From assembly GCA_032718865.1 (NCBI GenBank), contig JALUTQ010000033.1:372001-436000 (forward strand): DNA of 64,000 bases, written 5' to 3'. Below are positions 1 to 11,786 of this stretch, piece after piece (the stretch's first letter is position 1; every line of letters begins with the position of its first letter). The position numbers were made by a program, and so were the translations under genes. Source of the stretch: Tilletia caries. Taxonomy: Eukaryota > Basidiomycota > Exobasidiomycetes > Tilletiales > Tilletiaceae. The notes beneath the pieces were generated by a model. That model made no database searches, had not been told where the DNA came from, and saw only the letters and a program-made list of their open reading frames with translations.

Positions 1-968
1 CGTCGAAGTAGCCACCGCGCCCCTCGGTGCCGAAAGGCTCCTTGAAGGTGATCTGAACATTGTCGACGAGGTTCTTGTTGAGACCAGCCTCGATGACGGG
101 GTTTCCGAACCGCATGATCAGGAGGTTCTTGACCATCTCCTTGCCGAGGTAGTGGTCGATACCTGCATATGTTCGTCGAGGTCAGCACGTCAACGAACTT
201 ATCTCCGCTCGTGTACAGAGAGAAAAAACATCAAATACGCACGGAAAGTCTCGTGCTCCTCCCAGATCTCCTTGAGCTTGCCCATCATCTCCTGCGAGCT
301 CTTGAGATCCTTGCCGAACGGCTTCTCGATGATGATCCGATTTACGCCGTCCTTGGAGTAGCAGTTGTCCTTGAGGCCCTTCGCGACCGTGGCGAACTGG
401 GAAGGCGGCAAGGCCATGTAGAAGAGCCGGTTCGCCTTGGAGCCCGTGCGCGACTTCTCGATCTTCTCCATCTTCTCGGTGAGCTTTTGGTACTCCTTGT
501 CGTCGTCGTACGCGCCGGGCTGGTAGGAGCACAGGTTGAGGAAGTCGTCGAGGAGCTTCTTTCCTTCATCGGAGTCGGCGCCCTTCATGAAGCCCCGGAG
601 CTTCTCGTGGAAGTCCTTGTCCTCCATCTTTGTACGCGCATATCCGATGATGCTTGTCTGCTTGGGCAGCAGATCGAGGCGGAAGAGGTTGAAGAGGGCT
701 GGGTATGTCTGTGAAAGGGAAGGGGAACCGAAGCGCGTTGAGGAGTGTCAGTGATCACGTTGGGAGAATGAACGCGCGTGTTGGCTTGACTGGGAGCTGA
801 CCTTCTTCTTTGCCAAGTCTCCGGACGCGCCGAGAACTGGACGAGGGAGAGCGAGGAGGATGTACGATGAGCTGCTGACTGCTAAGGATAAGGTGGACGA
901 AACAGAAGAAACTCACCGACGATGACGGTCTCGTCTGAGAGGGACTCTTGCTGGGAAGAGCCTGACAT
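1..968 (-). CDS. ZWF1: Glucose-6-phosphate dehydrogenase, 5' part (four exons)
   Basis: Catalyses the first oxidative step of the cytosolic pentose phosphate pathway (glucose-6-P + NADP+). Exons on the minus strand are 968-917, 836-802, 708-243 and 162-<1; reading phase closes at every join. The N-terminal NADP-binding motif [10 protein letters not shown] is at about residues 20-29, rebuilt across introns 1 and 2, and the substrate-binding motif RIDHYLGKE follows at about residue 185, rebuilt across intron 3. The ATG at 968 starts a short Ser/Gln-rich leader. The gene is cut by the left edge, so roughly the C-terminal half is missing. Family assignment is very secure. The symbol is the yeast ortholog's name. 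Confidence 0.96.
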
Positions 969-2350
969 GATGGTTCGAGCTAGTGGTTCAGGGCTTGATT
1001 TTGATGTTGGTGCTGACGGTTGCTTCTGTTCTGCCTGCTGCTGCTGCTGTTGAGGTGGCCGTGATGATGACGATGACGCCGAGGACGGTGGTGGGTTGTT
1101 GATCATATCGGCAGAGTTGCGTGAGGGAAAGCAGGAGGATGGCGAGACACCCATTCGTTGAGAGATGGGGAGAGGGGGATATGTAAGGAGAGAGAGGGAG
1201 GGGAGGGAGCGTCAATCAGTCAGCAATCAGCAATCAGGAGTCCTTGTCTTGCGTATAGTTGGAGAAAGGGAAAGGGGAGGAGAAAGGGGACGGCCCTCAA
1301 GCGACACGGAGTTACGGGCAGATGGATATATGAGATGCGTGGGACAGCGTGTGAAGCAGCATGACTCGGAGGAGATCATCGCCCGAGCTAGACTCCCATC
1401 AGGACTCAGGAGAGAACACGTTCCTGGCGGCGAGCGCTGAGCGCTGAGCGCTGAGCTGAGGCAGCACTCATCCAAACTGGCAGCGCGCACCGCCAAACAC
1501 ACATTCGGGAGCCACGCAGCTGCTCGACAGCGAGGGGGCAGACAGTCGCGCACTCACCTTGACCTTTTATTTGTCTCTGCAGTTGCTGATGGTCTTCCGC
1601 AGGATGCAAGTGACCCGCAGCGATGATCTCCTTCGACCATTATCCATGCACGAACCACTTTCAGTGAACACATCCTCACACAAGCATCATCATCCCGCAG
1701 GCATCACACATCAGGTCAGGCCTCCAGGCTCCAGCGCTCCAGGCTTCAGGATCAGCCACTTCCATAGGGCCACGTCTTCCCCCTTCGCTGCGATCGCGAC
1801 CCATCGCTTTGGCCACCCTTCACCATAAATCGAATCGATGACGACCCCAACGAAGACGGAGTACGGAGCGTTCCGAAAACCCGAAAACAACGGCCTCAAG
1901 AAAAATCCACAGTGTGTGGGCCGTGCAGATCTGTCGGTTCACATGGCACGCTCGTAAGGGGATATGGACTGCATATATCAATGCGGAATGCCCAGCCCAA
2001 CAAGGCCGGATAACCTCGGGGTTGTGTACACGTATGTAGGCCCTCCGATCTATGATGACTCACTACGCACACACAGCCGGCTGTCCCCCCATCAACGCAT
2101 GCATCAACCCAGATCCCAGAAGTTGATAATGTCCATCGCCCACGACGATCCGAACCCTCCCACGCGGGCCTTGACGGCTTCCTCCCCTCCCCCCCTTCCC
2201 CTCCAGCTTCTGGAACGCACTTCCCGGACCGGAAGACGCTGTGAGTCGCTCGCGCAGTTCGCCACGCTGGTCGTTTCTTCACTGACACTTCTCAACCAAT
2301 GTACTCAGCTCCGACACTTCTTCCAGTATCACACTCCACGAAGCGTCTAC
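969..2350. other. Divergent intergenic region without a gene
   Basis: Lies between the divergent starts of the G6PD gene and the membrane protein gene at 2351, so it holds both promoters. It contains a CTG/CAG-type run near 1035-1052 and a small tandem repeat of a GAGCGCT unit near 1432-1455. No credible coding exon was seen on either strand. Confidence 0.6.
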
Positions 2351-4188
2351 ATGACCATGAAAGCCTCAGGGCAACGCGGCCACCTACCCAGCTTGGCCAT
2401 TCGACGGGTACTGCGAGCGGCACACTACCTTGCCTGGCTGTACGCTCTACTTGTAGGCTTGACTCTACTGGTGAGTAGTCCTGCAAACAGACCTGCAGAG
2501 TCAAGTGGTAACTATGCTGACCACGTCTGCTGTTTCAGACGCTGGTCGTCGGTTCTCCCATCAACGCCCCGCCTGAAGCCGAAGCGACTTCCGAGAAGTC
2601 AGGCACAGACCCGGTATCCGGCTCGATCGATGAGATCGAAGGGAAATTTCATCCCTCCGTGAAACTTCTGGCCATCTTCTTCTTTTCCTATTTGTCACAC
2701 CAATCCGACGTGTCGTCGAACCGTCCCATGCTACTTCGCCTGCACGCTGTCTGGGTAACCGGCTTGGGGGCATTTGCGATCAAGCCAATCCTCACTCCTA
2801 CTCCTCTTGGACCCTTGACTCATTGGACATGCGTCCAACTTGCTGGGTTCGTGCTCCACTACACTGGCCTATCGTTCCCGTGGGAGCCCACGGAAGTCGA
2901 GCAGAGTGCTGGCACGCTCTTAGACACCCTCAAACGAACCCTCCAACTCGGCATGGGCAAGTTCTTTGGCGGGTACTACAGCGTCAGGGCATACGGAATC
3001 GGCCTTAGGGAGCGGATCATCTACGAACCTACCGACCCGAAGCTTTGGCCGACAATCGATAATCAAGCCTCCGATACAACCTACTGGCCGCTCGAGGTTG
3101 GCCAGATTTGGAAGCTCCCAATCCATTTGAATGCGGAGCAAGGCAACGGTCCACAAGTTTTGCCCGTCAGGGTCCAACTCGAGATAGAAGAACGCATCCA
3201 CGTCGGCTTAGACGACTCCAAAGACGACTCCAAAGACGACTCCAAAGGCACCGTCGACAACAATGCGTTCCGGGAACTGCACGCCGTGGTGTCTCACAAC
3301 CAGTTCGCACTAAAAATGTGCATGAGTCCGGCACTTCAGTGCAGGATCGCTGAATTGACTACGGCCACACCTCCATTATTACCTCCATTACCACCTTTCA
3401 GCGGCGCCTCCGAACTCAGTACTGAGAACAAAGCCCACAAAATCACGCTCGAGCCCGCTGCCATTTTTGCGGCGTTGGCCTTGACCTCCTGGACGGTGAT
3501 GCACGCCCCGATGACGGGTTGGATCTTCGCGATAAGCGCTGTCCTCGCCATCTTCTTCGCTCACATGCACGACTACAAGCAGTCTAGCAGCTTGCTGGCG
3601 CATGCTGTTGGTCGAGTCGCGCCCGAACGGGAGCTCGGCATCGAGCTTCCAATGGCCATCGAGGCTGCGGTGTTGGCTGTCGTCGCCGGCACCCGCATCG
3701 AACTCGCCTCATCCACGGAACTACGCACGTCGCCCGTGGTCCGAGTCTACTTTCGGGCACAGGACTTTCGGGCACAGGATACACATCGCCAGTTCCGCTT
3801 TCATGGCGTTGACCAGGGTAGGCCAAGCGTCAACGCGTGGGTAAAGGTCAACAAGTGGCCCAACCTAAGGTCCCTGCCGGTTCGACTTCTAGCGCATATG
3901 CTCCAGAGCATCGCAGAGATCAATCCCATCTCCAACCCGTTCATGGTCCTAGCCTCTGTCTCCGCGCGCTACACTCCGGTCGGATGGTTGTGGGCCGGCA
4001 TGATTCTCGGCACCACGCTTCCGATCGCAAACGAACGCGCGATGGGGGTATGTTCGAGGGTCTGGTGGATGTGCTTCCTCGGCATCGTCTTTCAAGACCT
4101 GGACATCATGAACGCGGTGCAGGAGTGGCTGTCAGCGGCTCCCGATTTGGCTGCTGCCTTTACGAGTCAGCTTACGGCGAAGCCTTAG
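2351..4188 (+). CDS. Unknown multi-span membrane protein (589 aa, two exons)
   Basis: Exon 1 is 2351-2470 and exon 2 is 2539-4188; the intron starts GTGAGT, ends TTTCAG and keeps phase 0. I do not recognise the family. Hydrophobic stretches occur near the N-terminus (around residues 20-45), just after residue 75, in the middle (around residues 350-390) and near the C-terminus (around residues 520-570), suggesting an integral membrane protein with a soluble central domain. Two in-frame micro-duplications are visible: three DDSK units at 3211-3246 and two FRAQD units near 3749-3779. The start is the first ATG of an ATGACCATG cluster; the frame is open further upstream, so a longer N-terminus is possible. 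Confidence 0.7.
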
Positions 4189-5022
4189 GGGGAGGTTCCG
4201 TTCTCAACCTCACGGGCCGCTGGACGGCGCACTGCGGCAGTGCTGGCCGCGACAACCTCCTTCAAGTACACAGCACGGGATCATCCTCCTCTGATCAACG
4301 GAAGTTCTGCCCATTTCAACAGCAGAACAACACCTTCTCCCCCCCCGGACACTTCCTCTCCATCTTCGGTTTCTCGTATCCCATTCTGGATGTCAACGCT
4401 TCCGATAATCCGTCCTACTTCGCGTCTACCTTCTCCCATACTTCAACTACATGCCTCTCGCTCCGGTAGCTTGTGGGTGCCCATGTGTTAATAAGTATCC
4501 TATGTCTCCCTATTAGCCCTGACTGGCCACGCATCTCGAGCTATGACCTGGGGCTTGAACTTGTGCCTGAAAGTAGTAGTCAGTGAAGACTCCCCCACTT
4601 GTATACAGCTGTCCGACTATGTGATGAGTGTTGCAGCATCGTCGCCTTCAGCTCACACGCAGCCGAGGAAGAAAGCCGCCGCAAGGGCCCCACCCTTCGC
4701 ACCCCGCTCATCATCTCCACGACCATCACCGACAACAGATACACACTCACTCACACACACACACACGATGTCCTCCGGCCGTCTCTTCAAGCCGACGTCC
4801 GGCCCGCGGGAGGTCAGGGTACCCGTGCCAGCGAGCCCACCCAGCCCCGCAGCAGGCGGCTTCCTGAATGGGAACGGGCACGGGGCCGACCTCCCATTAG
4901 CTTGGAGCAAGCGCTGCGAAGTGTGGTGCGACTTGTCCGCCAAACACAGTCAGATTCGCGGAGGACACAGCGACAGACCAGCGTCGAGATCGAGGGAGAG
5001 CGCGGACATCCAACGAGGCAAA
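4189..5022. other. Intergenic region with an orphan exon-like start
   Basis: Holds the 3' flank of the membrane protein gene and the 3' flank of the LURP-one gene. A CA-repeat leader (about 4740-4766) is followed by an ATG at 4768 in good context and a short Pro/Gly-rich reading frame that leads into a 31-nt sequence repeated near 12.4 kb. No downstream exon could be joined convincingly, so no gene is called. Confidence 0.4.
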
Positions 5023-6222
5023 TCAGTTCCCTTCCTTGTTCTGCTTCAGCTCGTGTTCCTGTTATTAAAAAAAAATCAGTTCAGCGCCATGCTACGCAGA
5101 CACTGCCGAGCCTCATGGACACTCACCAATTCATCCAGAACGATCACAGCCGCGCACAGCATCGACACGTCTACGCCAGGCGCGACGACAAGGTAGTACG
5201 ACTGCTGGTCGAAGAAAATCTCGCCAGAGTTCTGATGGAAGTGGTTTGACGTGGGTCGATGTGAGATCGCGTATTTGCCCCCGTGCTTCGGAACGTGGAG
5301 CTCGGAACTCACCAGGAAGGACTGTCGGATCTGCCCGACGACAGGGCCATCTGGGATTGAGATCTCAGCGAAATGGCCAGCCTGTATTCAAAGGGGGAGT
5401 GGAGTGATATGAAGAGAAATTCAGTATCATCAGAGCTGATCCCTCCGAATCACTTTCTCTAAAGCCCGGGGAGGAAACGTACCATGTCCCCGAACACTTG
5501 CAGCTCCGTCTCCTCCCCCTCATGCGCCCAGTTTTTGAAAGAGATCTTGTACCGCGTCATCCCAAACGCAAAGTGAGACGTCACAGAGAACATCAGGTCG
5601 TTGGTATCCTCATTTAGGCCTTCAAACCGCTGGTGGAAGGAGAGCGGTGTCCGGGTAAGCGTGTAGACGGGCTGGCCAGCTGTAGAAAGATGGAACATGA
5701 TTGAGAATCCGAGGCGTCGCGTATCAGCTTGTCTGTGAAGGGATAGACATACCAGCATCACGGAATCTCCGCTTCGAACGCAGGGAGAATGCCTTAGCAT
5801 CGACATCAAAGACCGTCTCGTTTGTGTACGCGTCCTGCGAAAGAAAAAAAAGGTCAGCGGCCCAGGAAGTCTCTCTTTTGCCTCCTTCGCTCCTCACTGT
5901 GATGGCGAAGTCCTGTAGAATAGGTAGAAATCATCATCAAAATAGGGAAAAATGGGGTGAAGTACTGTGAGCAAGACGGCGGTATCTGTCACAAGCCACG
6001 CGCACCAATCTCGCAGTCACGTACATCCAACGATACAGTGAACTTGCGCTCTCTGCGGGACGCCATACTCTCGTCAGGAACCCATTCCACAATGCACCAC
6101 GTCACAGGAACTCACTTGAGCTTCAGAGTCATGGTCTCCGTGTGTCGCGTAAAGTTCGGGTTCGCGCCCATGTTGAAGGGAGGCGCCTGCAAGTCCATGC
6201 GCGGCTTCTCAGCCGCCTGCAT
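5023..6222 (-). CDS. LURP-one-related / tubby C-terminal-like protein (212 aa, eight exons)
   Basis: Exons on the minus strand are 6222-6116, 6052-6025, 5912-5898, 5834-5753, 5679-5483, 5381-5313, 5231-5127 and 5058-5023; all phases close and the total is 639 nt. The product has the beta-rich pattern of LURP-one/DUF567 proteins, related to the tubby C-terminal fold and scramblases: an early TDAxxNxVF-like strand (DAYTNETVFDVDAKAFS), RRFRDAAGQPVYTL in the middle, and YYLVVAPGVDVSMLCAAVIVLDEL as the C-terminal hydrophobic helix. Exon 3 is only 15 nt (DFAIT). The ATG at 6222 is the first in the correct frame. The Mutator-like element starts about 270 bp upstream, so the native promoter may be shortened. 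Molecular function is unknown; membrane or lipid association is inferred from the fold. Confidence 0.85.
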
Positions 6223-6514
6223 CTTCCCGACAAATCGGTCATCTTGTCCGTCAGCTTCGAGACCATGGTTAACGACTTGTGGATTTGAGGTTTTGAGAGC
6301 GTGGGTTTGTCTGAGAGGTACTGTGTCACGGAGAGAAAGTTGAGCTTCGTTAGACGTTAGACACTGGATGGCTCCTGGATGGCTCCTGGGAAAGGAAGGC
6401 TATGTGGAGAAGCAATGCGGGCGTTGAAGTCGAGGTCGAGGAGAGCGACGAAGATGCGGTTTTTGAATGCTCCACAAGGAGCAGGTAAAAAGGGACACCT
6501 TTATCGCGGTCGTC

Positions 6515-6548
6515 ATTTTCCACGTGGCCGAACGGCCACGTGGAAAAT
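6515..6548. repeat. Perfect inverted repeat (16-bp arms, 2-nt spacer)
   Basis: Left arm ATTTTCCACGTGGCCG at 6515-6530, spacer AA, then its exact reverse complement at 6533-6548. It includes two CACGTG cores and sits directly inside the left terminal repeat of the MULE. The right end has the single CACGTG but no palindrome. Confidence 0.95.
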
Positions 6549-7895
6549 TACTCTCCGTCTATGACTTCTGCGCTGTTACTAGAATCCTTCCTGACCCAGT
6601 GCGTTAATCCAGGACGTCCACATTCCACGCACTTAGCCATAAAAGGATCGCAAAGAGACTCTCGCAATGTCTGTTATCAGTCAAGCGGTGAAGGTCCATC
6701 CCTGATCCTTCAGGCCACAGGTTCGAGATCCTGATTTCCCTTATTGCCCTCCCACAGTCCCACCCCTTCTGCACATGGGTTTGCACGATCCCCTCGCGTG
6801 CTTACCTTTATCGGACGCAGCACTTCCTGGCGGCGGACATGGCTTTTAATTGTTTTCTGAATCACTGACTATGATCACGCTATTGTTGGGCGAAAGGTTC
6901 TTCGTGCTGTATCTCTTGTTTGTCGCTGATATCTCTCCCTCAAGCCTCATGTCCTTTCCGCAGAAACAAGACGCACCGAAAATTGACTGATTGTTCGTCA
7001 TACCCCATTCTATGTTCACTCTTCTTTCCTTTCATCTTCCAGACCGTGTGCGACTGTGCGTGCGTACCGTATGTTGGCATACCAGATCCTGCTGAGTGCT
7101 GATTGCCTTTCGTTGTTGGATGTCACCTTCTGTTGTTCTCTGCAGTTATCTGATACCCACTTGTGATGCATCAGGACCCTCCCTCTTCTGTCATCCATAC
7201 TGTCGCTCTCACAGATGATATACATGGATACGGCGCTGCTCTTCGTGGCTTCGACGAGGCTAACGGAAAAGGAGACGGAGATCTCTGGCAAAAGGAATGT
7301 GGAAAAAAACCCGTTCGCAGCTCAAGCTCAATTCTCAATTTCTCATTGCTCGCGTTTTGCTGACTTGCTCTCACTGCCCACAGTCTCATCCATAACTCAT
7401 ATCTTTTCCCTTAACAGTCGGTGGATGATAGACGAACAAGACTTACTGACATTGTTGAGAGCGATGATCATTGGATTTACAGAAGCAAAGGAGCTGACGA
7501 GGACACGCATCTCCACGACTTTTTCACTTTCCTCTTCTGCTCTGTTTTCTTTCTTGTCTTTTCACATCTCTTAGTTCAGCTCTCTCAGCATCAATTCGGA
7601 CATTCCGTGCTGAAGCACGCTGGCAATACACGCAAATAACGATTGAGAAAGACGTTGCAGGTGTGATGGACAGTGAGAACGTACAGTATCATCAGTCAAC
7701 GTCCGAGTCAGTACCACCCCTTTCGCGCTTGCCATCGTGCCCATTGCAGATTGCCGTACGTTCACATCTCCCACAGCTCTTTCACTCAGAGCTGTTCCCA
7801 TCTCAATTCGTGCAGTAGTAAGATAGTTTGTTGAACAAGTGCGGATAAAGAGGCCACAAACATGTACGAGAGTTCCAAAAAAAGCATTAGGTTGC

Positions 7896-10800
7896 CTACA
7901 TTGATTCCACAGAGCGTCGAGCCCCAGTCAGCTCTGCAACCATCTGCTGTAGCTGTGAGCGACTGGTTCGAGCATGTACTTTGGCAGAGTCGATCCTAAG
8001 AAGTGTCTGCAAAGCTGCCTCGGTCCTTCGAATCTCCTTTAATGCCTGCTCTAGGAGATCCTTCTTCTCTTGAATGCATTTGTCCTCCGCTAAGACAGCC
8101 TCGGCAACAACACTTCCTACATCTGTCGTCGGGAGTGCTGATACCGCTACTGAGGCGGTCGTAGTAGAGGACGGTGCTACTACCGGGCATGGCGAGGTCG
8201 GGTGCTGCGGAAGCTGAGTTGCTGGCACTGGTGGAATGCCCGAGAGAGGCTGTCCTAGGAAGCGGCTGGCTATGAACATGTGCTTACATGCCAGGTGCGT
8301 AGCGGCGTAGTGAGGGCAAGTGCATTTTGTGAGGTTAAAGTCGACCTTGTAGGAGTGAGAACCACTACTTGCGACGATCGAAAGCTGCAAATGCGAAGAA
8401 AGGTACATGAGCAAATAATGGAAGCTTGACGTCTACCAAGTACCAACAGAACCCGCAGCTCCCTCACGCGACGTTGTCCGTCCCTTTCCTCTGATAACTC
8501 ACAGAACCCTCGACGTCCCCTTCAACCATTTCAGCAACCTGAGTCCACTGCAGACCGTACGCTACCTTGCGCGCCTCCTTTTCTTGTGCGCAAAAACTCC
8601 TTTGAGCAATTCCTGGTGATGGGGAAGAGCAATTCAGCCATGTATTCCCTGGGCCCGCAGCCCGCGGGCATGAGGACCATCGTGACTTCAGAATCTGGCT
8701 CACCCTTCATGCATTGCGTCAGGCGTCGCGCATAGTCCGGGACGACCTCTCGTGCCAGGACAAGAATCACACGATCCACGCGCTGCTTTCTGATAAGTCC
8801 AAGGTAATTCATCTGTAATCGAAGGGAAGCGTGACGGAAAGGATTATACAAGAACCCAATCAGCACAACAGCAATCAAAGCCTACCACATCATTATTACC
8901 ACCATCATACTACACCTTTAACGTCCCGTGCCAGCTCTCCACATAGTTGTTCGTGTCTATACCAAAGTGGGCATGCTAACAAGTGAAGATCAGAGAGATC
9001 ATAGGCCCGTCAGCATCGTGACCACCTGATGGCACGCGCATCTGACAAAGTCCGAAATGAGGGTGTGCTCACCTTCCTGAACGCCATGGACCATGATGAA
9101 GGCGGACGCTTGACCTGCCATTCCCGACGGAAGTAAGCAAGGAAGTCGGGAAAGAACATGCCCCACTCTCTCTGAAACTCCGCTAGCAGCTGCTGAAATG
9201 TTTCGGGCGAGCGAGCGTAGACCAAATTGCGTAGCAGAGCGCGACAGGTAGTCTGCAGCTCGCGAGACTGGGCACAGCCAATGTCGTCCAAGCCTGATGG
9301 ATTGAAATCAAAGAGAATGGATCAGCGCGTCTAGCAGACATAGCCACAATGGCTTGAGAATGGAGACGATGCCCCACGGCAAAAGTTAAAGGGCCACAAC
9401 CAGAATTTCACCAGCAAATAAGAGGTCAATGGGTCAATGGGTGGTGTGGACAGAGGTGGACCGGGCTAGGATGTTCGATGATGTGGGATAGAGGAAGGGA
9501 ACCAGGACCAGGAACCCCAGGTAACAACTCACGTCGTAACTTTATCTTGTCCTTGATGTTCTCCTCCCAAGCTCGGAGGACGTGCCACTGGCACAGAAGA
9601 ATGCGTGGTGGACTTGCGTGAGAGCTGAATGCGCTGTCGATGGCCGCTTTTTCGGTTGCTGAACAGTCCACCATGATGTCACTCGGGGCTGGAACTCGCG
9701 CACGCAACCAATGGAGAAAATGCGTCAAAGGGATCCTGAGAGCCACATCGCACACGCAAGGGAGTAACAAAAGGTACAATCAGTAAAGAGTCAACGCTAA
9801 GCGTTAACATCGTCGAGAACGGTCAAGGATAGCACATCTGTGCGCCATGCCGGTGCCAGGTCCGAGCAGCATATCGCCCCACTGGAGAGTGGAGGAAGCG
9901 CGTTGACCAACGAAAATGAGAGAAGGGACACCCTCCCAACCGTGATTCGAGAGACGAAAGAAGCAAAAGGAAGGATGAAGAGACTGGAAGTATCGACTCA
10001 CTGGGTTTCCGAAGGTGTGAGCATGAACGCGGCTGGAAATCCAGTTCCCGTGTCTTGGCTTCGGACGATGATGGTAGTTAGAAACATCTTCTCGTTGCGA
10101 GACATTCCGTATCCTGTGTTATGAGTAGAGTCCAAGCACCACACCGCTGATCCTGGTTTGCACAGAACCTGCCAACCACCTTTACGTCAGTCATATGTCA
10201 AGCATTCGCATACAGGCAAAAGACAAAGAACAGGTCTTCGTTTAACGAATCAGCTCACCTCTTTACCGACTGGAGACATGAGAAACATCGGCCATACCTT
10301 CTCATTCGTGGCACTGAGTTGCAACGAATCTACGAACGAAGCACACCAGCCTTCGCCTGACAGCTCTTGAGCCCATCTATCACACGATTGCCTGCCGTCT
10401 GCGCTTTTCTGAGCACGTTCGACTTTGAGGCGGCGCGTGATGTTGTAAACGTCGTTGTAGCGTACCCTTATACTGGCATCGATTGTGGTGGTAGTGTTTT
10501 GCATGATCTGAAGTAAGGATACAAGTGGAGTAAGTATCGTGAGACTAGGGCATGAGACATTGAGACTAGGTTCAAACATCACACTGTTGTTGTGAATTGT
10601 GTCACAAGCTCACCGATCGCAATTGCTCCAAGCTCAAACGTGCCGCCCCCATTATCTGATTGACGGTGCGGCCCGCTTTTTACTTGTGTTTCGATCCAAT
10701 CACGAACCGGCTGACAGTTTCGTTGTTTGGCCATGTCGGCGAGAGATCCAGGCTCGTGTCCTTCGTGCTTCCAATAGTATTCCACCTTAACGATGCTGTC

Positions 10801-11582
10801 GTCGCGAGAGGGACCTGGGAGCGACGACAGAGAAGCAGAACCAAGGGCGGTCACCGAGGTGCCGACGGAAGAGGAGGTGCTCGCGGCTACGGTCCGCCTG
10901 AGCGGAGCAGCGATCTCTATCTTGATCTTGGCTGGACACTCCACCTTTAAGCCATTATGGAGCGTTAAATATCAAGTGGTCAGCAACGCGACCAAGCTTG
11001 AAGCGGCCAATCATGACGCGCGTATGCGATACGTACTTTGTAGGAGCTGGTGGCCGCTCCTGTGATCCGACGCTTCTGGGGAGACAGATCTGGGTTCCTT
11101 CTGTCGGAATATGTGCCAGAGCAGCTGCAGCGGGCGGTGAATGTCGCTCTGTAGTCCCTACGAAGATTATCTAGACAGAACGAAGAAAATGATTAGTGAA
11201 ATGACCAGAAGCAAGAATGGCCATCCTCCAAGCTCCAATCATCTGCATCATCCTACCATTGACCCCAAAGATTGCGCAGCCCACAGGTTAACGAGAACAG
11301 CAAGTCGCGACTCGTACGCACACAGAAGACGCGCTCGGCGCAGGCCACAGGCGGATGCCAAGTGCTGCAGCATCTACAAGACCAGTCATTCAGCAACTTA
11401 CTAGATTTGATGTTGACATTACGACTTGCGTTTTTGTTGGTGGGCTTGTTGAAAACAGCGTAGCCGTTCTCCTGACGAAGAAAGTTGTCCAATTCGGATT
11501 CGAGCATCTCGAAGCGCTCAGGATGAGACTGAAACACGCGCCGCTCCAGGTTGCGAAAGATACTCGGACCTTCCCCGACCAT
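7896..11582 (-). CDS. MULE transposase (FAR1-like zinc finger, MULE/DDE domain, SWIM finger), intron-rich
   Basis: DNA transposase expected to cut and paste the surrounding element. The ATG is at 11582. Supported exons are 11582-11402, 11170-11037 and 10944-10614. They encode an FAR1/WRKY-GCM1-like finger, with CSCSGTY rejoined to ECPAKIKIE. Further coding blocks lie near 10507-10259; 10117-10013 (SRNEKMFLTTIIVRSQDTGT); about 9750-9540 (DIMVDCSATEKAAI then LLCQWHVLRAWEE, the MULE D and CxWH signatures); about 9290-9083; about 8975-8928 (TNNYVESWHGTLK, a MULE hallmark); about 8830-8480; and the last exon from about 8387, with the SWIM pattern CTCPHYAATHLACKH and a C-terminal coiled coil. The join between 10614 and 10507 does not close in phase with my splice choice, so that region needs an RNA check or is damaged. 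Confidence 0.8.
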
Positions 11583-11786
11583 GATTTGACGAGATAGTCG
11601 ACACTTGGATACTTGACAGTTGGATACTTTACGGTGTCGACTGTGGAAGATGGAACGCGTCTGCAAAGGTGTGAGCAGTGAGAGCGCGCGGGCGGAACGC
11701 GTTCAGGCGCGAACATGAAGCAGCTATGATCACGCGAAATAAGTCTCCGCGTCACGTGAGTAAATGACGACCGCGATAAGGTCCTT

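Larger units (their letters stand above)
6493..11786 (-). mobile_element. Complete Mutator-like element (MULE) with TIRs and 9-bp target duplication
   Basis: The element is bounded by inverted ends sharing TTATCGCGGTCGTCATTT (6501 onward, and inverted ending at about 11779). Both ends then continue to a CACGTG. Directly outside are identical 9-bp copies of GGTAAAAAG (6484-6492 and 11787-11795), the duplication length expected for Mutator insertions. About 1.3 kb at the left end (6550-7895) is non-coding as far as I can see. The transposase gene fills the remainder on the minus strand. The exact outer base of each TIR is uncertain by two or three bases because of small indels. Confidence 0.85.

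Noticed and set aside
6655..6735. tRNA-like stretch (A-box-like AGTCAAGCGGTGAAGG, B-box-like GGTTCGAGATCC) inside the MULE left half
   Set aside because: The B box has one extra base, T-stem and acceptor stem do not pair, and no anticodon arm forms; resemblance is probably chance.
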